A stretch of 64,000 nt of DNA from Bifidobacterium sp. (GCA_022640915.1 JALCCT010000002.1:147524-211523), one strand, 5' to 3'. Counted from the stretch's first letter, positions 1-12,053 are shown. Made by a program: numbers and translations. The notes: a model not told the origin generated them from the letters alone.

Positions 1-78
1 ACATGTTGCATCTTTGCCTTCTTTCAGGGACTACGTTGAACCCTGAACACATTGTACGGCAATAAACGCGACCTGACC

Positions 79-121
79 TGCATTCGCCGCGCGGATCGAA
101 CGGGACCATGCGGCGAATGCA
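79..121. repeat. Perfect 12-bp inverted repeat downstream of proS
   Basis: Two perfect 12-bp arms (79-90 and 110-121) are separated by 19 nt, just beyond the 3' end of proS. A second 9-bp inverted repeat (133-141 with 170-178) follows closer to proS and overlaps its stop codon. Together they could end proS transcription, although no run of T follows either one. The first 78 bases of the window hold only a weak 6-bp stem and no gene I can support. Confidence 0.45.
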
Positions 122-166
122 ACGAACGGCTAGCGCTGCGCGCTGGTGCACTGTGCGTGCATTGCG

Positions 167-1984
167 TTAGCGCAGCGCAGCAATCCGTTCCACGAGCGCA
201 TTGGCAGCCCCGGCAGCCGGCACCGCCACCGAGTCGGAGCCGTCGCGACAGCGGATCTCAATCGTGCCGTTATTCACAGTGTCACGGCCGACGACAGCCA
301 CCAGCGGTACGCCAATCAGTTCGGAATCCTTGAATTTAACGCCAGGCGACACCTTCAAGCGATCATCGTAAAGTACTTCGATACCGCGTGATTCCAACTC
401 GCCAACCAGCTTCTCAGCGGCTTCGAACGCGGCTTGATCCTTGCCGGTAGCAAGGACGTGTACTTGCGCAGGCGCGATATTGGCCGGCCACGCCAAGCCT
501 TTGGCGTCGTGATGCGCCTCGGCGACGCAGGCGAGCACACGCGAGACGCCGATGCCATAGCAGCCCATCCATACCGGCACGGCTTTACCGTTCTGGTTGA
601 GCACCTTAAGACCCAGCGCGTTAGAGTATTTGAGCCCGAGTTGGAAGACCTGCCCGATCTCCACACCGCGTTCTAAGCTCAGCGCTCCCGAGCCGTCGGG
701 GCTGAGATCGCCGGGGCGCACTTCGACGGCTTCGACCGTGCCGTCAGCTTCGAAATCGCGGCCGTAGACCAGATCGTAATAATCAACCTCATTTTCGTCG
801 GCACCGGTGAACCACACGGAGCCTTTGGCCACATGCGCGTCAATCAGATACCGCACCGGACGCTCGATGCCGGCCTTAGCCTTAGCCTGCTGGCCCAGTG
901 CCATCGGCCCGATATAACCTGGAACGAGCTCAGGATGAGCCTTAAGGTCGGCCTCATTAGCCTCCTCGATTTCGGCAGGCGCGAACTGGGCCTCAAGCCG
1001 CTTCATATCAATCTGACGGTCGCCGGGGATGCCGACAACCACTACCTCGCGCCACGGCTTGTCGTTCTCACCGCCGTCGGGATGTTTAACTGCGATAACG
1101 ACATTCTTGAGGATATCCGTGGCGGCCCAAGTGCGGCCATCGGGACGCGGATAGCGCTCATCGGCCAGAGCGATCATGCCATTGACGGTTGTGGCATTGG
1201 GCGTGGCACGCTTCTCGGCCGCAGGAATCTGCGAATAGTCGAGCTCGTCCAACTTTGGCGTGGTCAGCGCCTCAACATTCCATGCCTTGCCCGATGGGGC
1301 GAGTGCGAACGTGTCTTCGCCGATAGCCAGCGGCGCCAGGAACTCCTCGGACTGCGAGCCGCCCATCGGGCCGGACATCGCGCTCACGATCACGTAGTTG
1401 ACGCCCAGACGCTGGAAGATGCGCTCGTAGGCGCCGCGTTCGTCGTTGTAGGCCTTGCGCAGCCCCTCCTCATCGATGGTGAAGGAGTACGCGTCCTTCA
1501 TGATGAACTCGCGACCGCGAACCAGTCCTGCACGGGGGCGGAATTCGTCGCGGTACTTGGTCTGGATCTGATACAACGTCACCGGCAGATCCTTGTACGA
1601 GGAGTACATGTCTTTGACGAGCAAGGTGAACATTTCCTCATGGGTGGGCGCCAGCAGATAATCGGCATCATGGCGATCCTTGAGCCGGAAGATGTTGTCG
1701 CCGTATTCCTCCCAGCGGTGCGTAGCCTCATATGGCTCACGCGGCAACAGAGCCGGGAAATGCACCTCCTGCGCACCGATGCCATTGATCTCCTCGCGCA
1801 CCACGGCCTCGATCTTGTTAAGGACGCGCAGACCGAGCGGCAGCCATGTCCAGATGCCGGGGGCCGCCTTGCGGATATACCCGGCCCGCTGCAGCAGGCG
1901 CGCGGAATCGACGTCGGCGTCGGCAGGATCTTCGCGCAGCGTGCGCAGGAACAGGGTTGACATACGAAGTGCTGTGGAATTCAT
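167..1984 (-). CDS. proS: Prolyl-tRNA synthetase
   Basis: Class II aminoacyl-tRNA synthetase that charges tRNA-Pro with proline in the cytosol. The 605-residue length fits the bacterial form, which carries an editing insertion between motifs 2 and 3. Visible signatures are the motif 1 region (WLPLGLRVLNKIE, near residue 47), APTHEE near 115, GREFIMKDAYSF near 160, and the motif 3 region ending GCYGIGVSRVLA near 480. An anticodon-binding domain fills the last 110 residues. I chose the first ATG because an AGG lies about 9 nt upstream. A second in-frame ATG seven codons later has no ribosome binding site. It is transcribed away from the divergent MYG1-family gene. Confidence 0.97.
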   Translation of the reverse strand: MNSTALRMSTLFLRTLREDPADADVDSARLLQRAGYIRKAAPGIWTWLPLGLRVLNKIEAVVREEINGIGAQEVHFPALLPREPYEATHRWEEYGDNIFRLKDRHDADYLLAPTHEEMFTLLVKDMYSSYKDLPVTLYQIQTKYRDEFRPRAGLVRGREFIMKDAYSFTIDEEGLRKAYNDERGAYERIFQRLGVNYVIVSAMSGPMGGSQSEEFLAPLAIGEDTFALAPSGKAWNVEALTTPKLDELDYSQIPAAEKRATPNATTVNGMIALADERYPRPDGRTWAATDILKNVVIAVKHPDGGENDKPWREVVVVGIPGDRQIDMKRLEAQFAPAEIEEANEADLKAHPELVPGYIGPMALGQQAKAKAGIERPVRYLIDAHVAKGSVWFTGADENEVDYYDLVYGRDFEADGTVEAVEVRPGDLSPDGSGALSLERGVEIGQVFQLGLKYSNALGLKVLNQNGKAVPVWMGCYGIGVSRVLACVAEAHHDAKGLAWPANIAPAQVHVLATGKDQAAFEAAEKLVGELESRGIEVLYDDRLKVSPGVKFKDSELIGVPLVAVVGRDTVNNGTIEIRCRDGSDSVAVPAAGAANALVERIAALR

Positions 1985-2095
1985 GGCTCAAACCTATTCG
2001 TTCAAGAGGACATCCGCATTTGGCCATCACCGTTCCCGAAAAACTCATCGAGGTCTCCCCCGCACCACATCGTGCGTGCGATTGCGAGTTAGCCG

Positions 2096-2107
2096 TACAC
2101 TTGGTGT
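2096..2107 (+). promoter_or_regulatory. -10 box at leaderless spacing before the MYG1-family gene
   Basis: TACACT at 2096-2101 is followed by six bases and then the GTG start codon at 2108. With the usual distance from the -10 box, transcription would begin on the first base of the start codon. No Shine-Dalgarno sequence is visible and no good -35 box is evident, so this is a tentative promoter. Confidence 0.4.
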
Positions 2108-2998
2108 GTGCTTATTGCGACTCATAATGGTAAATTCCATGCCGACGATGTATTCGGCGTAACCCTGCTCACCGAGCTCTACCCGGATGCCACCGTCATC
2201 CGCACCAGAGACCCCGAACGTCTCGCTCCAGCCGACATCGTGCTTGACGTCGGCGGCGTGCACGACGAGGCCACGCTGCGCTTCGATCATCACCAGAACA
2301 CCGGAGAGGCTCGGGAGAACGGTATCCGCTACTCCGCATTCGGCCTGCTGTGGCGGCACTACGGGATGCAGTTCTGCGGCAACGACCGCAGTGTATGGCA
2401 TCGCATCGATCTCAAGCTTGTGCAGGTCATTGACGCGATAGACAACGGCCAAGACCTGTACAGCGTGTCCGCCTTCGGCGTGCAGCCTCTGACCATCTCG
2501 GATCTCATCGGCTGGTTCAACGCCATGAGCACGTGCGGAGACGAACAGGACGATGAACAGTTCTTCGTTGCTGTCGCCTTCGCCCGTCAGCTGCTGCTGC
2601 GCACGCGCGAGAAAACCCGCGATGCTGTCGAAGGTGAGCGTGTCTTTCTCGATGCGTATAAAGCCAGTCCGGACAAGCGTTATGTCATCCTTGATCGCTT
2701 TGTTCCGCACGGCCACATCGCCATCAAGCAGCCCGAGCTGCTCTACGTCGTCTTCCCTGATTCCACCGAAGGCTGGCGCATCCAGACTGTTGCGACGCAC
2801 GACGGTACCTTCGAGGCGCGCATGGACTTACCGAAGGCATGGCAGGGTCTGGCCAATGACGAACTCGCAGCGGTGACCGGTGTCGGCGACTCGGTGTTCT
2901 GCCACCGCACTGGTTTTATTGCCGGCACGAAGTCCAAGGAAGGTATTTTGGAGCTGCTGCGGCAGGCGCTCGCCCAGCCAGGCACAGCCCGCCGCTGA
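2108..2998 (+). CDS. MYG1-family (UPF0160) metal-dependent phosphoesterase
   Basis: A 296-residue protein related to the DHH phosphoesterase superfamily. The N-terminus carries the family signature ATHNGKFHADDVFGV (His/Asp metal ligands, residues 4-18), then DIVLDVGG and the FDHHQ motif near 60. Eukaryotic MYG1 is reported to be a 3'-5' RNA exonuclease, and bacterial members are largely uncharacterised. The start is GTG with no ribosome binding site but with a -10 box at leaderless spacing. It is divergent from proS and convergent with the PIF1-like helicase. An oligoribonuclease gene lies 1.6 kb away, which is suggestive only. Confidence 0.85.
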   Translation: MLIATHNGKFHADDVFGVTLLTELYPDATVIRTRDPERLAPADIVLDVGGVHDEATLRFDHHQNTGEARENGIRYSAFGLLWRHYGMQFCGNDRSVWHRIDLKLVQVIDAIDNGQDLYSVSAFGVQPLTISDLIGWFNAMSTCGDEQDDEQFFVAVAFARQLLLRTREKTRDAVEGERVFLDAYKASPDKRYVILDRFVPHGHIAIKQPELLYVVFPDSTEGWRIQTVATHDGTFEARMDLPKAWQGLANDELAAVTGVGDSVFCHRTGFIAGTKSKEGILELLRQALAQPGTARR

Positions 2999-3005
2999 GC
3001 CGGCC

Positions 3006-3056
3006 AACGATGTGCTGGCCAACGATTAGCGCATCGCTTTAGGCCTGCACATCGTT
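3006..3056. terminator. Hairpin between convergent MYG1-family and helicase genes
   Basis: Perfect 10-bp arms (3006-3015 and 3047-3056) lie in the 109-bp gap between two convergent stop codons, with additional GGCC pairing inside the loop. It could serve both directions. There is no clear T-run. Confidence 0.5.
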
Positions 3057-3107
3057 GCTCTCGGAAGATCCCGCCAACCTATATCGGCAGGTGTTGGCCG
3101 AGTCACC

Positions 3108-4520
3108 TCAGAACAGCTCCTCCTGCATGAACTCGTCTTCGCCTGCGAGCTGACCGCTGGCACGCCTGGCGAAGGCCGCAGGTCCTTCATCGCCGAGCCG
3201 GGCGCTGGCGGCCTTGGAATTGTCGCGCAGATGCCCGTCGAGCAACACTGCATCCGACGAAACCAGCAATGCACGCTCGTTAATGCCGCCAAGATAGAGT
3301 CCATTGAGGTTTTCCACACGCGAGAGTGCCACATAACCCATGCCCGGAGCGAAGGTACGACGCAGGTCCATCACGGCCCGATCGAGCGTCATACCTTGGG
3401 ATTTATGGATTGTGATCGCCCACGCGCAGCGCAGAGGCACCTGTTTGACTGACGCCAACACCGTGTCCGCGTCCATCATCTCCCATGAAGCCGGCTTCAT
3501 GGTAACAGTGTTCCCGTTTTCGAATTCAACAATCGGCCAGCCGCCTTTGGCTTCACTCACAAAACCGCGCACCGTGCCGATCGAGCCGTTGACATATTGA
3601 TGCTCCGCGTCGTTGCGAAGCGCCATGACGGCTGCACCGGTCTTCAAGACCAACTGCTCCGGAGCCAACATGTTCTTCTTGAGCCTGTCCACCAGATTCG
3701 CCTGTCCCGCGGATTCGGCGTAGTACTCATGGGCTGGCTCAGCGATACGCGCCAACTGGAGATCGTTAAGGCCATCAGCCTGTTTGTTGACCGGGAACAG
3801 GTGAACGGCGATCTCGTCAGGCTTAGGCTGCGTCCCCAGCCGTCCGGCCAGCACGTTGTGATCCTCTTGCGTTACCCCGCCCTCGCGGATGTCGGTGAGC
3901 ACAGTGAGCAGCTGGCCGTCATCTTGACGATGCTGTTCCGTCAAATACGTAATGACAGGATCGAGCTCGTCCCAGACCAATGATTCAGTCATGAAGCCCT
4001 CCGGGTCTCGGCCGGCCTTGGCATAGCGCTCCCGTGACTCTAGGAACTCGGCGCTCGGCGCCAGCAGATCGTTGTTTCTGCCCGGCCGGCGCACCGGAGG
4101 CAGCTGGAAGAAGTCGCCGGAGAGCACGATCTGCAGGCCTCCGAACGGTTCAGGGCTATGCCGCAAGGAGCGGCAAACCTGATCGACCATGTCGAAGAGC
4201 CACGCATGGAGCATCGAAACCTCATCGATAACAAGGATGTCAGTCGATTCGATCCGGCGTTTACGACGCGAACGGATTTGCCTGAGCAAATTCTGCGTAA
4301 GCGCGGTCGATACCCCAACGCCGCTCCAGGAGTGAATAGTTTGGCCGTTGATATGCGTGGAAGCAATGCCAGTCGAGGCAGTGACTGCTACCGTAGCGCC
4401 CTCGGCACGCGCATGGCTGATGAACTGGTTCAGCACATAGGTTTTGCCAGCTCCCGGCGCACCCGTAATGAACACATTCGCGCCAGCCTCAAGAATCGCC
4501 AGTGCATCAGCCTGCTTCAT
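3108..4520 (-). CDS. PIF1-like superfamily 1 DNA helicase
   Basis: A 470-residue ATPase with the core of PIF1/RecD2-type 5'-3' helicases. It has Walker A (GAPGAGKT, residues 20-27), Walker B (VIDEVSML, near 100), motif III (LSGDFFQLPPV), and the C-terminal motifs TIHKSQGMTLD and YVALSRVENLNGLYL near 400. PIF1 enzymes unwind forked or G-quadruplex DNA and are patchily present in bacteria. This one has no long N- or C-terminal accessory domain, so it is close to a minimal helicase. The ATG is preceded by AGGGAAT. The oligoribonuclease gene lies 64 bp downstream on the same strand and may be co-transcribed. Confidence 0.88.
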   Translation of the reverse strand: MKQADALAILEAGANVFITGAPGAGKTYVLNQFISHARAEGATVAVTASTGIASTHINGQTIHSWSGVGVSTALTQNLLRQIRSRRKRRIESTDILVIDEVSMLHAWLFDMVDQVCRSLRHSPEPFGGLQIVLSGDFFQLPPVRRPGRNNDLLAPSAEFLESRERYAKAGRDPEGFMTESLVWDELDPVITYLTEQHRQDDGQLLTVLTDIREGGVTQEDHNVLAGRLGTQPKPDEIAVHLFPVNKQADGLNDLQLARIAEPAHEYYAESAGQANLVDRLKKNMLAPEQLVLKTGAAVMALRNDAEHQYVNGSIGTVRGFVSEAKGGWPIVEFENGNTVTMKPASWEMMDADTVLASVKQVPLRCAWAITIHKSQGMTLDRAVMDLRRTFAPGMGYVALSRVENLNGLYLGGINERALLVSSDAVLLDGHLRDNSKAASARLGDEGPAAFARRASGQLAGEDEFMQEELF

Positions 4521-4584
4521 ATTCCCTGCCTATTCATCCCTCAACACGTGGCGTGCACAAATCAGCCCAGCAGACGAACGCCGA

Positions 4585-5292
4585 TCAGTAATCGCGCTTG
4601 GGCGCATGCTTCGGGTCTTCGACCGCGTTGCCCTGCGCCTCATATTTGCGCAGCAGGCTAGTGGCCTCAATCTGCGCGGCACCTTGTGCGGCCTGCGCAT
4701 CGTCCGGGCCAGGCGAAGGCGCGAAAAACATCTCGCGGTAGTAGCGCAGCTCGTCGATCGATTCGATGATATCGGCCAGTGCGCGGTGCCCGCCGTGCTT
4801 GACCGGCTTGTTGCTGTACGAACTGGGATACCAGCGGCGGGACAACTCTTTAATCGTGCTCACATCAATGATCCGGTAATGCAACAGGCCTGTGAGGTCT
4901 GGCATATAGCGGTCGAGGAACCGCTTGTCGGAACCGACTGAGTTGCCCGCCAGATGCGCCTTGCCACGTGCGGGCAAGAAGGGCCTGACATAGTCGACGA
5001 TCTGCCGCTGCGCATCCTCAAGGCGCATGCCCGATGCATTCCATTCGTCCACCAAGCCTGACGAGGTGTGCATGTTGCGCACATAGTCATTCATATTGGC
5101 GGCGGCAGCGTCGGAAGGCTTGATGATCAGATCAATGCCCTGATCGAGTACGTTGAGATTGAAATCGGTGGGAACGACCGCGACTTCGCACAGCTCGTCA
5201 TGCAAAACATCGAGCCCTGTCATTTCGCAGTCGATCCATATCATCCGCGATTCCTCGGGGGTGAACGTCAGATCCTCATTGCCTTGAGCCAT
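4585..5292 (-). CDS. orn: Oligoribonuclease
   Basis: A DEDDh 3'-5' exonuclease that degrades 2-5 nt RNA fragments and pGpG to mononucleotides in the cytosol. The first catalytic block IDCEMTGLD starts near residue 20, and the third block with the conserved His and Asp is [11 protein letters not shown] near 175. The length of 235 residues exceeds the roughly 180-200 of the proteobacterial enzyme, with the surplus in a charged C-terminal tail of about 35 residues, as in other actinobacterial Orn proteins. The AAAGGCGGG just before the ATG is a convincing ribosome binding site. Confidence 0.95.
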   Translation of the reverse strand: MAQGNEDLTFTPEESRMIWIDCEMTGLDVLHDELCEVAVVPTDFNLNVLDQGIDLIIKPSDAAAANMNDYVRNMHTSSGLVDEWNASGMRLEDAQRQIVDYVRPFLPARGKAHLAGNSVGSDKRFLDRYMPDLTGLLHYRIIDVSTIKELSRRWYPSSYSNKPVKHGGHRALADIIESIDELRYYREMFFAPSPGPDDAQAAQGAAQIEATSLLRKYEAQGNAVEDPKHAPKRDY

Positions 5293-5510
5293 GCCAGCCC
5301 GCCTTTCTTTGATTTGCCGAACGAATCAGACTACCTCGCCAATGCGACTGCGCATCCCATAACACCGTTACGCAAAATCACCGCTGCCGATGCATGGTCC
5401 GCATCGCATTGCTCGCGAATTCGCCGAAACAGCGCCTCCGAAGCGTTTTCAGTACATGACTAAGAACACGGTGTTTCAGAATATTTGAGCAGTTCTTCGG
5501 CCGTGGCGAC

Positions 5511-8246
<2,736 letters not shown>

Positions 8247-8250
<4 letters not shown>

Positions 8251-8942
8251 GCGCCCAGTCCTCCGCCGTTGATGGTCAGCGCCTTGCGCACTACGGATGC
8301 CGGAATCATGCCTTCTCGGATGATGGCGATGCCGTCGCGCTCCAACGGATCGGCTGCGACGACTGTGCTGGCGACGTGCCCTTGTGTCGCCCCGCCGTCC
8401 AAGTACAACTCCACGTCGTCGCCCAAGGCTTCGTAGGCCTCCTGCGCCGATTGCGGACTTTCGCCGCCCGAACGATTCGCACTCGAGGCAGCCACCGGTC
8501 CGACGGCCTTGAGAATGCGCAACGAAACCGCCGAATTGGGTATACGGATGGCTTGCGTGCGTTTGCCATTCGATTCGGTACGCAGCGTGCCCAAACTTCT
8601 GGCAGCCGAGTCGGCTGCAAGATCGACGGCAGCGTTATCTTCCATCGCCTGCGCAATCGGCGAGAACGCGCCCGGCAGGAAGGTAGCGGCCAGACGATTG
8701 AGCGGCGCCGGCAGGTACAGCCCTAGTCCATCCAGTTCGTCGATCGACGAAAGAATGATCTGCAGGGCCTTATAACGCGGGCGTCGTTTCGCCTCGTATA
8801 TGCGCTCAATCGCTTTGGCGTTGAAAGGGTCGCACGCCACACCGTACACCGTGTCTGTGGGAATGACGACAAGTCCTCCCCCACGCACAATATCGGACGC
8901 AAGCGCCAACGACTCATCGGTAATGGCACGAATCTCGCTCAT
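8247..8942 (-). CDS. tsaC: L-threonylcarbamoyladenylate synthase (TsaC/YwlC/Sua5 family)
   Basis: Makes threonylcarbamoyl-AMP from threonine, bicarbonate and ATP for the t6A37 modification of ANN-decoding tRNAs. The 231-residue protein shows IPTDTVYGVACDP near residue 30, the KRRPRYKALQ substrate region near 55, and SANRSGGESPQSA near 165. It lacks the extra C-terminal Sua5 domain, so it is the short form. A strong GGGAGGCC precedes the ATG. It is the upstream partner of the sugar-phosphate transferase, and prmC lies 147 bp further upstream on the same strand. Confidence 0.95.
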
Positions 8943-9089
8943 ATGGCCTCCCGTAACCTCGTTTCAACCACCAATTGCACCATTGCGCCGCGACGTGCGC
9001 ACGTGACCCTGATGCACAGGCTGGCTGCTGCCCACATTTTCCAGATTGCATAACGGCTGCACGTGACCCGCTACAACCCTATCAAGCAC

Positions 9090-10019
9090 TCAGCCGCGAA
9101 TCGCGAATAGATATCTTGGGCGTCCCGTCAGATCGTTGCCAGTGTGGGCTGTCGCAAAGCCGCGGTGCAGAGCGCTCTCAACCAACAGCTGGCCTTGAGA
9201 AATGTCATGCTCCATCACCAGCAGCCCGCCACGGCGCAGCATTGCTGCCGAACGTGCAAGAATCGCATACGGAATCGTCAGACCATCGTCGGATCCGCCG
9301 TACAACGCCATTTCAGGGTCATGATCGCGCACTTCGGGCTGCTCGGGAATCTGTGAAAGCGGCACATACGGCGGGTTGGTGACCACAGCGTCTACTGTTC
9401 CGTCGAGATCAGCCAGCGTCGTGGCATCGGTTGCGTCGCCCCGCATGAGGTGGTACCGAGCAAATTCATCAACAGCATTCAGTACAGCGTCACGGTTGCG
9501 GCAAGTCCACACCAATGCCTGCGGCGAACACTCGACCGCCCAGACCTGGGCATTGGGCAGCTCGGTTGCAATGGACAATCCGATGGCTCCACTGCCCGCG
9601 CATAGATCAACCACTCGCGGCTGCACAAGCTCCTGTCTGCGCAGCCAATCGAGTGCAGCCTGCACCACGCTTTCGGTTTCTGGCCTGGGAATAAACACAC
9701 CGGGACCGACGGCAAGATCAAGAAAACGGAAGGGCGCATGCCCAGTGATGTATTGTAAGGGCTCACGGGCGGCACGACGGGCGAGCATAGAGTCGAAAAG
9801 GCGTACGGCATGCGTGTCGTCAGGCAGTTCGCGACCGAGCAGCATGGCCTTGTCGATATCGCGCGGCTCCAAGCCGTATGCCCATGCCAGCAACAGCTTG
9901 GCATCGACCTGCGGGGTCTCGATGCCGGCCGCGCGCAATGTTTCTGCAGCCGACCGCAGCCACTTCCGCACGGTGCCAGATGCAGCATGGGAATATGCGC
10001 AAGATATGTCAGCGTTCAT
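9090..10019 (-). CDS. prmC: Peptide chain release factor N5-glutamine methyltransferase
   Basis: Methylates the glutamine of the GGQ motif in release factors using S-adenosylmethionine. The 309-residue protein has an N-terminal helical release-factor-binding domain, the motif FIPRPETE near 130, a Rossmann SAM-binding segment (VVDLCAGSGAIGLSIA near 155) and the catalytic NPPYVPLSQIP near 230. It lies directly downstream of prfA, which encodes its substrate, 41 bp away on the same strand. Confidence 0.96.
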   Translation of the reverse strand: MNADISCAYSHAASGTVRKWLRSAAETLRAAGIETPQVDAKLLLAWAYGLEPRDIDKAMLLGRELPDDTHAVRLFDSMLARRAAREPLQYITGHAPFRFLDLAVGPGVFIPRPETESVVQAALDWLRRQELVQPRVVDLCAGSGAIGLSIATELPNAQVWAVECSPQALVWTCRNRDAVLNAVDEFARYHLMRGDATDATTLADLDGTVDAVVTNPPYVPLSQIPEQPEVRDHDPEMALYGGSDDGLTIPYAILARSAAMLRRGGLLVMEHDISQGQLLVESALHRGFATAHTGNDLTGRPRYLFAIRG

Positions 10020-10060
10020 TGTGCACGGCTATCAGTTCTCAGTATCCATGGATACAGCGT

Positions 10061-11143
10061 TCAACGCGCCATGCGCTGAGCCTCGTCAGCCTGGATGTCG
10101 CTATCGATCACAGCCTGCAGATCGCCGTCGAGTACCTGGTCGAGGTTGTAGGCCTTGTAGTTCGTGCGATGGTCGACGATACGGTTCTCGGGAAAATTGT
10201 ATGTACGGATGCGCTCCGAACGATCCAGTGAACGCACCTGGGAGTGCCGCATGTCGGCGGCTTCGGCGGCCTCCTGCTCGTGCTTCATGGCGAGCAGGCG
10301 CGATTTGAGCACACGCAAGGCGGCAGCGCGGTTCTGAATCTGCGATTTTTCGTCCTGCATGCTCACCACGATGCCAGTGGGGATGTGCGTCATACGCACT
10401 GCAGAATACGTGGTGTTAACCGATTGACCGCCGGGGCCGGAACTCATGAAGATGTCGATTTTAAGGTCTTTGGGATCGATTTCGATCTCGTCATCGTCAT
10501 CATCGGCCTCAGGAAACACAATCACGCCTGCCGCCGAGGTCTGGATGCGCCCTTGCGACTCGGTGACGGGGATGCGCTGCACACGATGCACGCCGCCCTC
10601 GTATTTGAGGCTCGCCCATACGCCGTCTGCAGGCGCCGGATTGCCTTTGGAGCGGATGGCCAGCTGGATGTCCTTGACGCCGCCGAGCTCGGTTGAGTTC
10701 TCGCTCTGGATGGCTGTAGACCAGCCGCGCTTTTCCGCATAGCGCGTATACATGCGCAGCAAATCGCCCGCGAACAAGGCCGCTTCCTCGCCGCCCGTGC
10801 CAGCTTTGATCTGCATAATCGTGTCTCGAGCGTCGTCGGGGTCACGCGGAATCAGCGCTGAGCGCAGTTTCTCTTCGGCTTCAGGCAGCTGAGCCTGCAA
10901 ACGCTGGGCCTCTGCGGCGAAATCCGCGTCCTCGGCTGCCATCTCCTGAGCCACTTCAAGATCGTCGCGGATTTGCTGGTAACGCTGGTAGGCGGAAACG
11001 ATGACACCCAGTTCGGCGCGTTTGCGGCCGAGCTTACGCATCGCATCAGGATCCACCGCAACTTCGGGCGTGCCCATCTGCCGCTCGATGTCTTGGTATT
11101 CCTCCAAGGCGCTCTGCGCCGCGGGGAACTGTTCGTCTACCAT
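10061..11143 (-). CDS. prfA: Peptide chain release factor 1
   Basis: Recognises UAA and UAG and triggers peptide release. The 360-residue length is standard for RF1. The N-terminal coiled region is followed by the peptidyl-transferase motif [12 protein letters not shown] near residue 230, and by [19 protein letters not shown] near 185, which includes the anticodon-mimic tripeptide PVT region. The tail [23 protein letters not shown] segment near 315 is also recognisable. It is co-oriented with rpmE upstream and prmC downstream, an arrangement common in actinobacteria. Confidence 0.97.
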   Translation of the reverse strand: MVDEQFPAAQSALEEYQDIERQMGTPEVAVDPDAMRKLGRKRAELGVIVSAYQRYQQIRDDLEVAQEMAAEDADFAAEAQRLQAQLPEAEEKLRSALIPRDPDDARDTIMQIKAGTGGEEAALFAGDLLRMYTRYAEKRGWSTAIQSENSTELGGVKDIQLAIRSKGNPAPADGVWASLKYEGGVHRVQRIPVTESQGRIQTSAAGVIVFPEADDDDDEIEIDPKDLKIDIFMSSGPGGQSVNTTYSAVRMTHIPTGIVVSMQDEKSQIQNRAAALRVLKSRLLAMKHEQEAAEAADMRHSQVRSLDRSERIRTYNFPENRIVDHRTNYKAYNLDQVLDGDLQAVIDSDIQADEAQRMAR

Positions 11144-11229
11144 GCTTATCCTTAGATTGTGCTGTTGTATATGGCCGCGCTGATAAAAAGTCTGTTGACT
11201 TTCCGCCGAATGGATATGCGGATATGAAA

Positions 11230-11283
11230 ACGCCAGTCCGCAGGCGAGTCGCCGAAACGGCCCAAACCCACAAGGACTGGCGT
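11230..11283 (-). terminator. rpmE terminator
   Basis: Perfect 10-bp arms (11230-11239 and 11274-11283) enclose a 34-nt loop that contains a smaller GGCGA hairpin. On the minus strand the stem is followed by TTTTC. It begins 7 bp after the rpmE stop codon and separates it from prfA. Confidence 0.75.
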
Positions 11284-11290
11284 GATAACG

Positions 11291-11503
11291 CTACTTGGTC
11301 TTCTTGCCGTAGCGACGCTCGAAGCGAGCGACGCGACCGCCGGTGTCGAGAATCTTCTGCTTGCCCGTGTAGAACGGGTGGCAGCTCGAGCACACGTCAA
11401 CGGTCATATGATCGCCCTGGGCGGTAGAACGAGTGACGAAAGTATTGCCGCACGAGCAGGTGACCTGCACAGCGTGGTAATCGGGGTGAATACCCTGCTT
11501 CAT
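11291..11503 (-). CDS. rpmE: 50S ribosomal protein L31
   Basis: A 70-residue ribosomal protein of the zinc-binding (C+) type. Cysteines 16, 18, 38 and 41 form the CxC...CxxC zinc ribbon, and the basic C-terminus [12 protein letters not shown] is typical. The ATG is preceded by an AGGAGAT ribosome binding site. C+ L31 usually coexists with a zinc-independent paralogue under Zur control, but no paralogue or obvious Zur box is visible here. Confidence 0.97.
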   Translation of the reverse strand: MKQGIHPDYHAVQVTCSCGNTFVTRSTAQGDHMTVDVCSSCHPFYTGKQKILDTGGRVARFERRYGKKTK

Positions 11504-11760
11504 AATATCTCCTATGGATTCAACAGAGACCCGGGTCGCCGCGCCCCTTTGGCGGGCGTGAACCGGAACCTCACAGATTATAGCCGCCTATGCGGACGCC
11601 TGCATAGCCCTGAGCATACGCTATATGTCCTATCTCATTTACGACATGTGGATCAGATATTTGCCATGAAAAACAATAAAACCCGTCTTGTTCATATGCC
11701 CCGAATGGGTGTCATCACCACGACAGCGCGTAGAACTCAAGGATTCCAGTGCCTTGCGAG

Positions 11761-11834
11761 TGGGGCCCCAGGGGCTTGAACCCTGGACCGAACGATTATG
11801 AGTCGTTTGCTCTAACCGACTGAGCTAGGGCCCC
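11761..11834 (-). tRNA. tRNA with CAU anticodon (elongator tRNA-Met, or tRNA-Ile2)
   Basis: A 74-nt cloverleaf reads on the minus strand. The acceptor stem GGGGCCC pairs with GGGCCCC and is followed by discriminator A. The D loop is normal, the anticodon stem is AACGA/TCGTT with loop CTCATAA (anticodon CAT), and the T arm contains GGTTCAAGC. The 3' CCA is not encoded. The anticodon fits either elongator tRNA-Met or the lysidine-modified tRNA-Ile that TilS (encoded in this window) acts on, and I cannot separate the two by eye. A TACACT -10 box lies at 11864-11859. Confidence 0.92.
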
Positions 11835-11871
11835 ACGTTGGCATAGGCCAACTCGGATAGTGTAGCATCTG

Positions 11872-11908
11872 GCTCACATTTTTTGACACCGCCATAAAAA
11901 GTGTGAGT
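11872..11908. repeat. Hairpin copy 1 of a repeated stem-loop
   Basis: A GCTCACA-T6 arm pairs with an A5-GTGTGAG arm across an 11-nt loop. It is nearly identical in both arms to the hairpin at 12003-12039. It covers the region between the probable -35 and -10 boxes of the tRNA gene, so it is not simply a terminator. Confidence 0.6.
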
Positions 11909-11909
11909 C

Positions 11910-11932
11910 AATCGAACACATCGTGTTCGATT
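11910..11932. promoter_or_regulatory. Perfect 10-bp palindrome, possible operator
   Basis: Perfect 10-bp arms AATCGAACAC and GTGTTCGATT are separated by three bases. It lies between the two copies of the GTGTGAG hairpin, upstream of the tRNA gene. Its size and symmetry suit a dimeric regulator or a stem-loop. No cognate regulator is encoded nearby. Confidence 0.45.
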
Positions 11933-12002
11933 CTCATAAGCGAAAAACGTTGCAACTTCGCGATTTCAAGTGCAAAAATCTACCATCGTCACTGTTCGTT
12001 TA

Positions 12003-12039
12003 GCTCACACTTTTTTCTGCGTACTAAAAAAGTGTGAGC
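12003..12039. repeat. Hairpin copy 2 of a repeated stem-loop (possible ykoE terminator)
   Basis: A perfect 14-bp stem (GCTCACACT6 with A6GTGTGAGC) and a 9-nt loop, 14 bp beyond the stop codon of the YkoE-type gene. It could terminate that gene even though the U-run is inside the stem. The sequence of both arms repeats copy 1, 95 bp away. Confidence 0.6.
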
Positions 12040-12053
12040 CGACACGCGTCGAA

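Noticed and set aside
833..1960. 375-residue plus-strand open frame
   Set aside because: It is antisense to proS and reads as a composition shadow with no recognisable motif.
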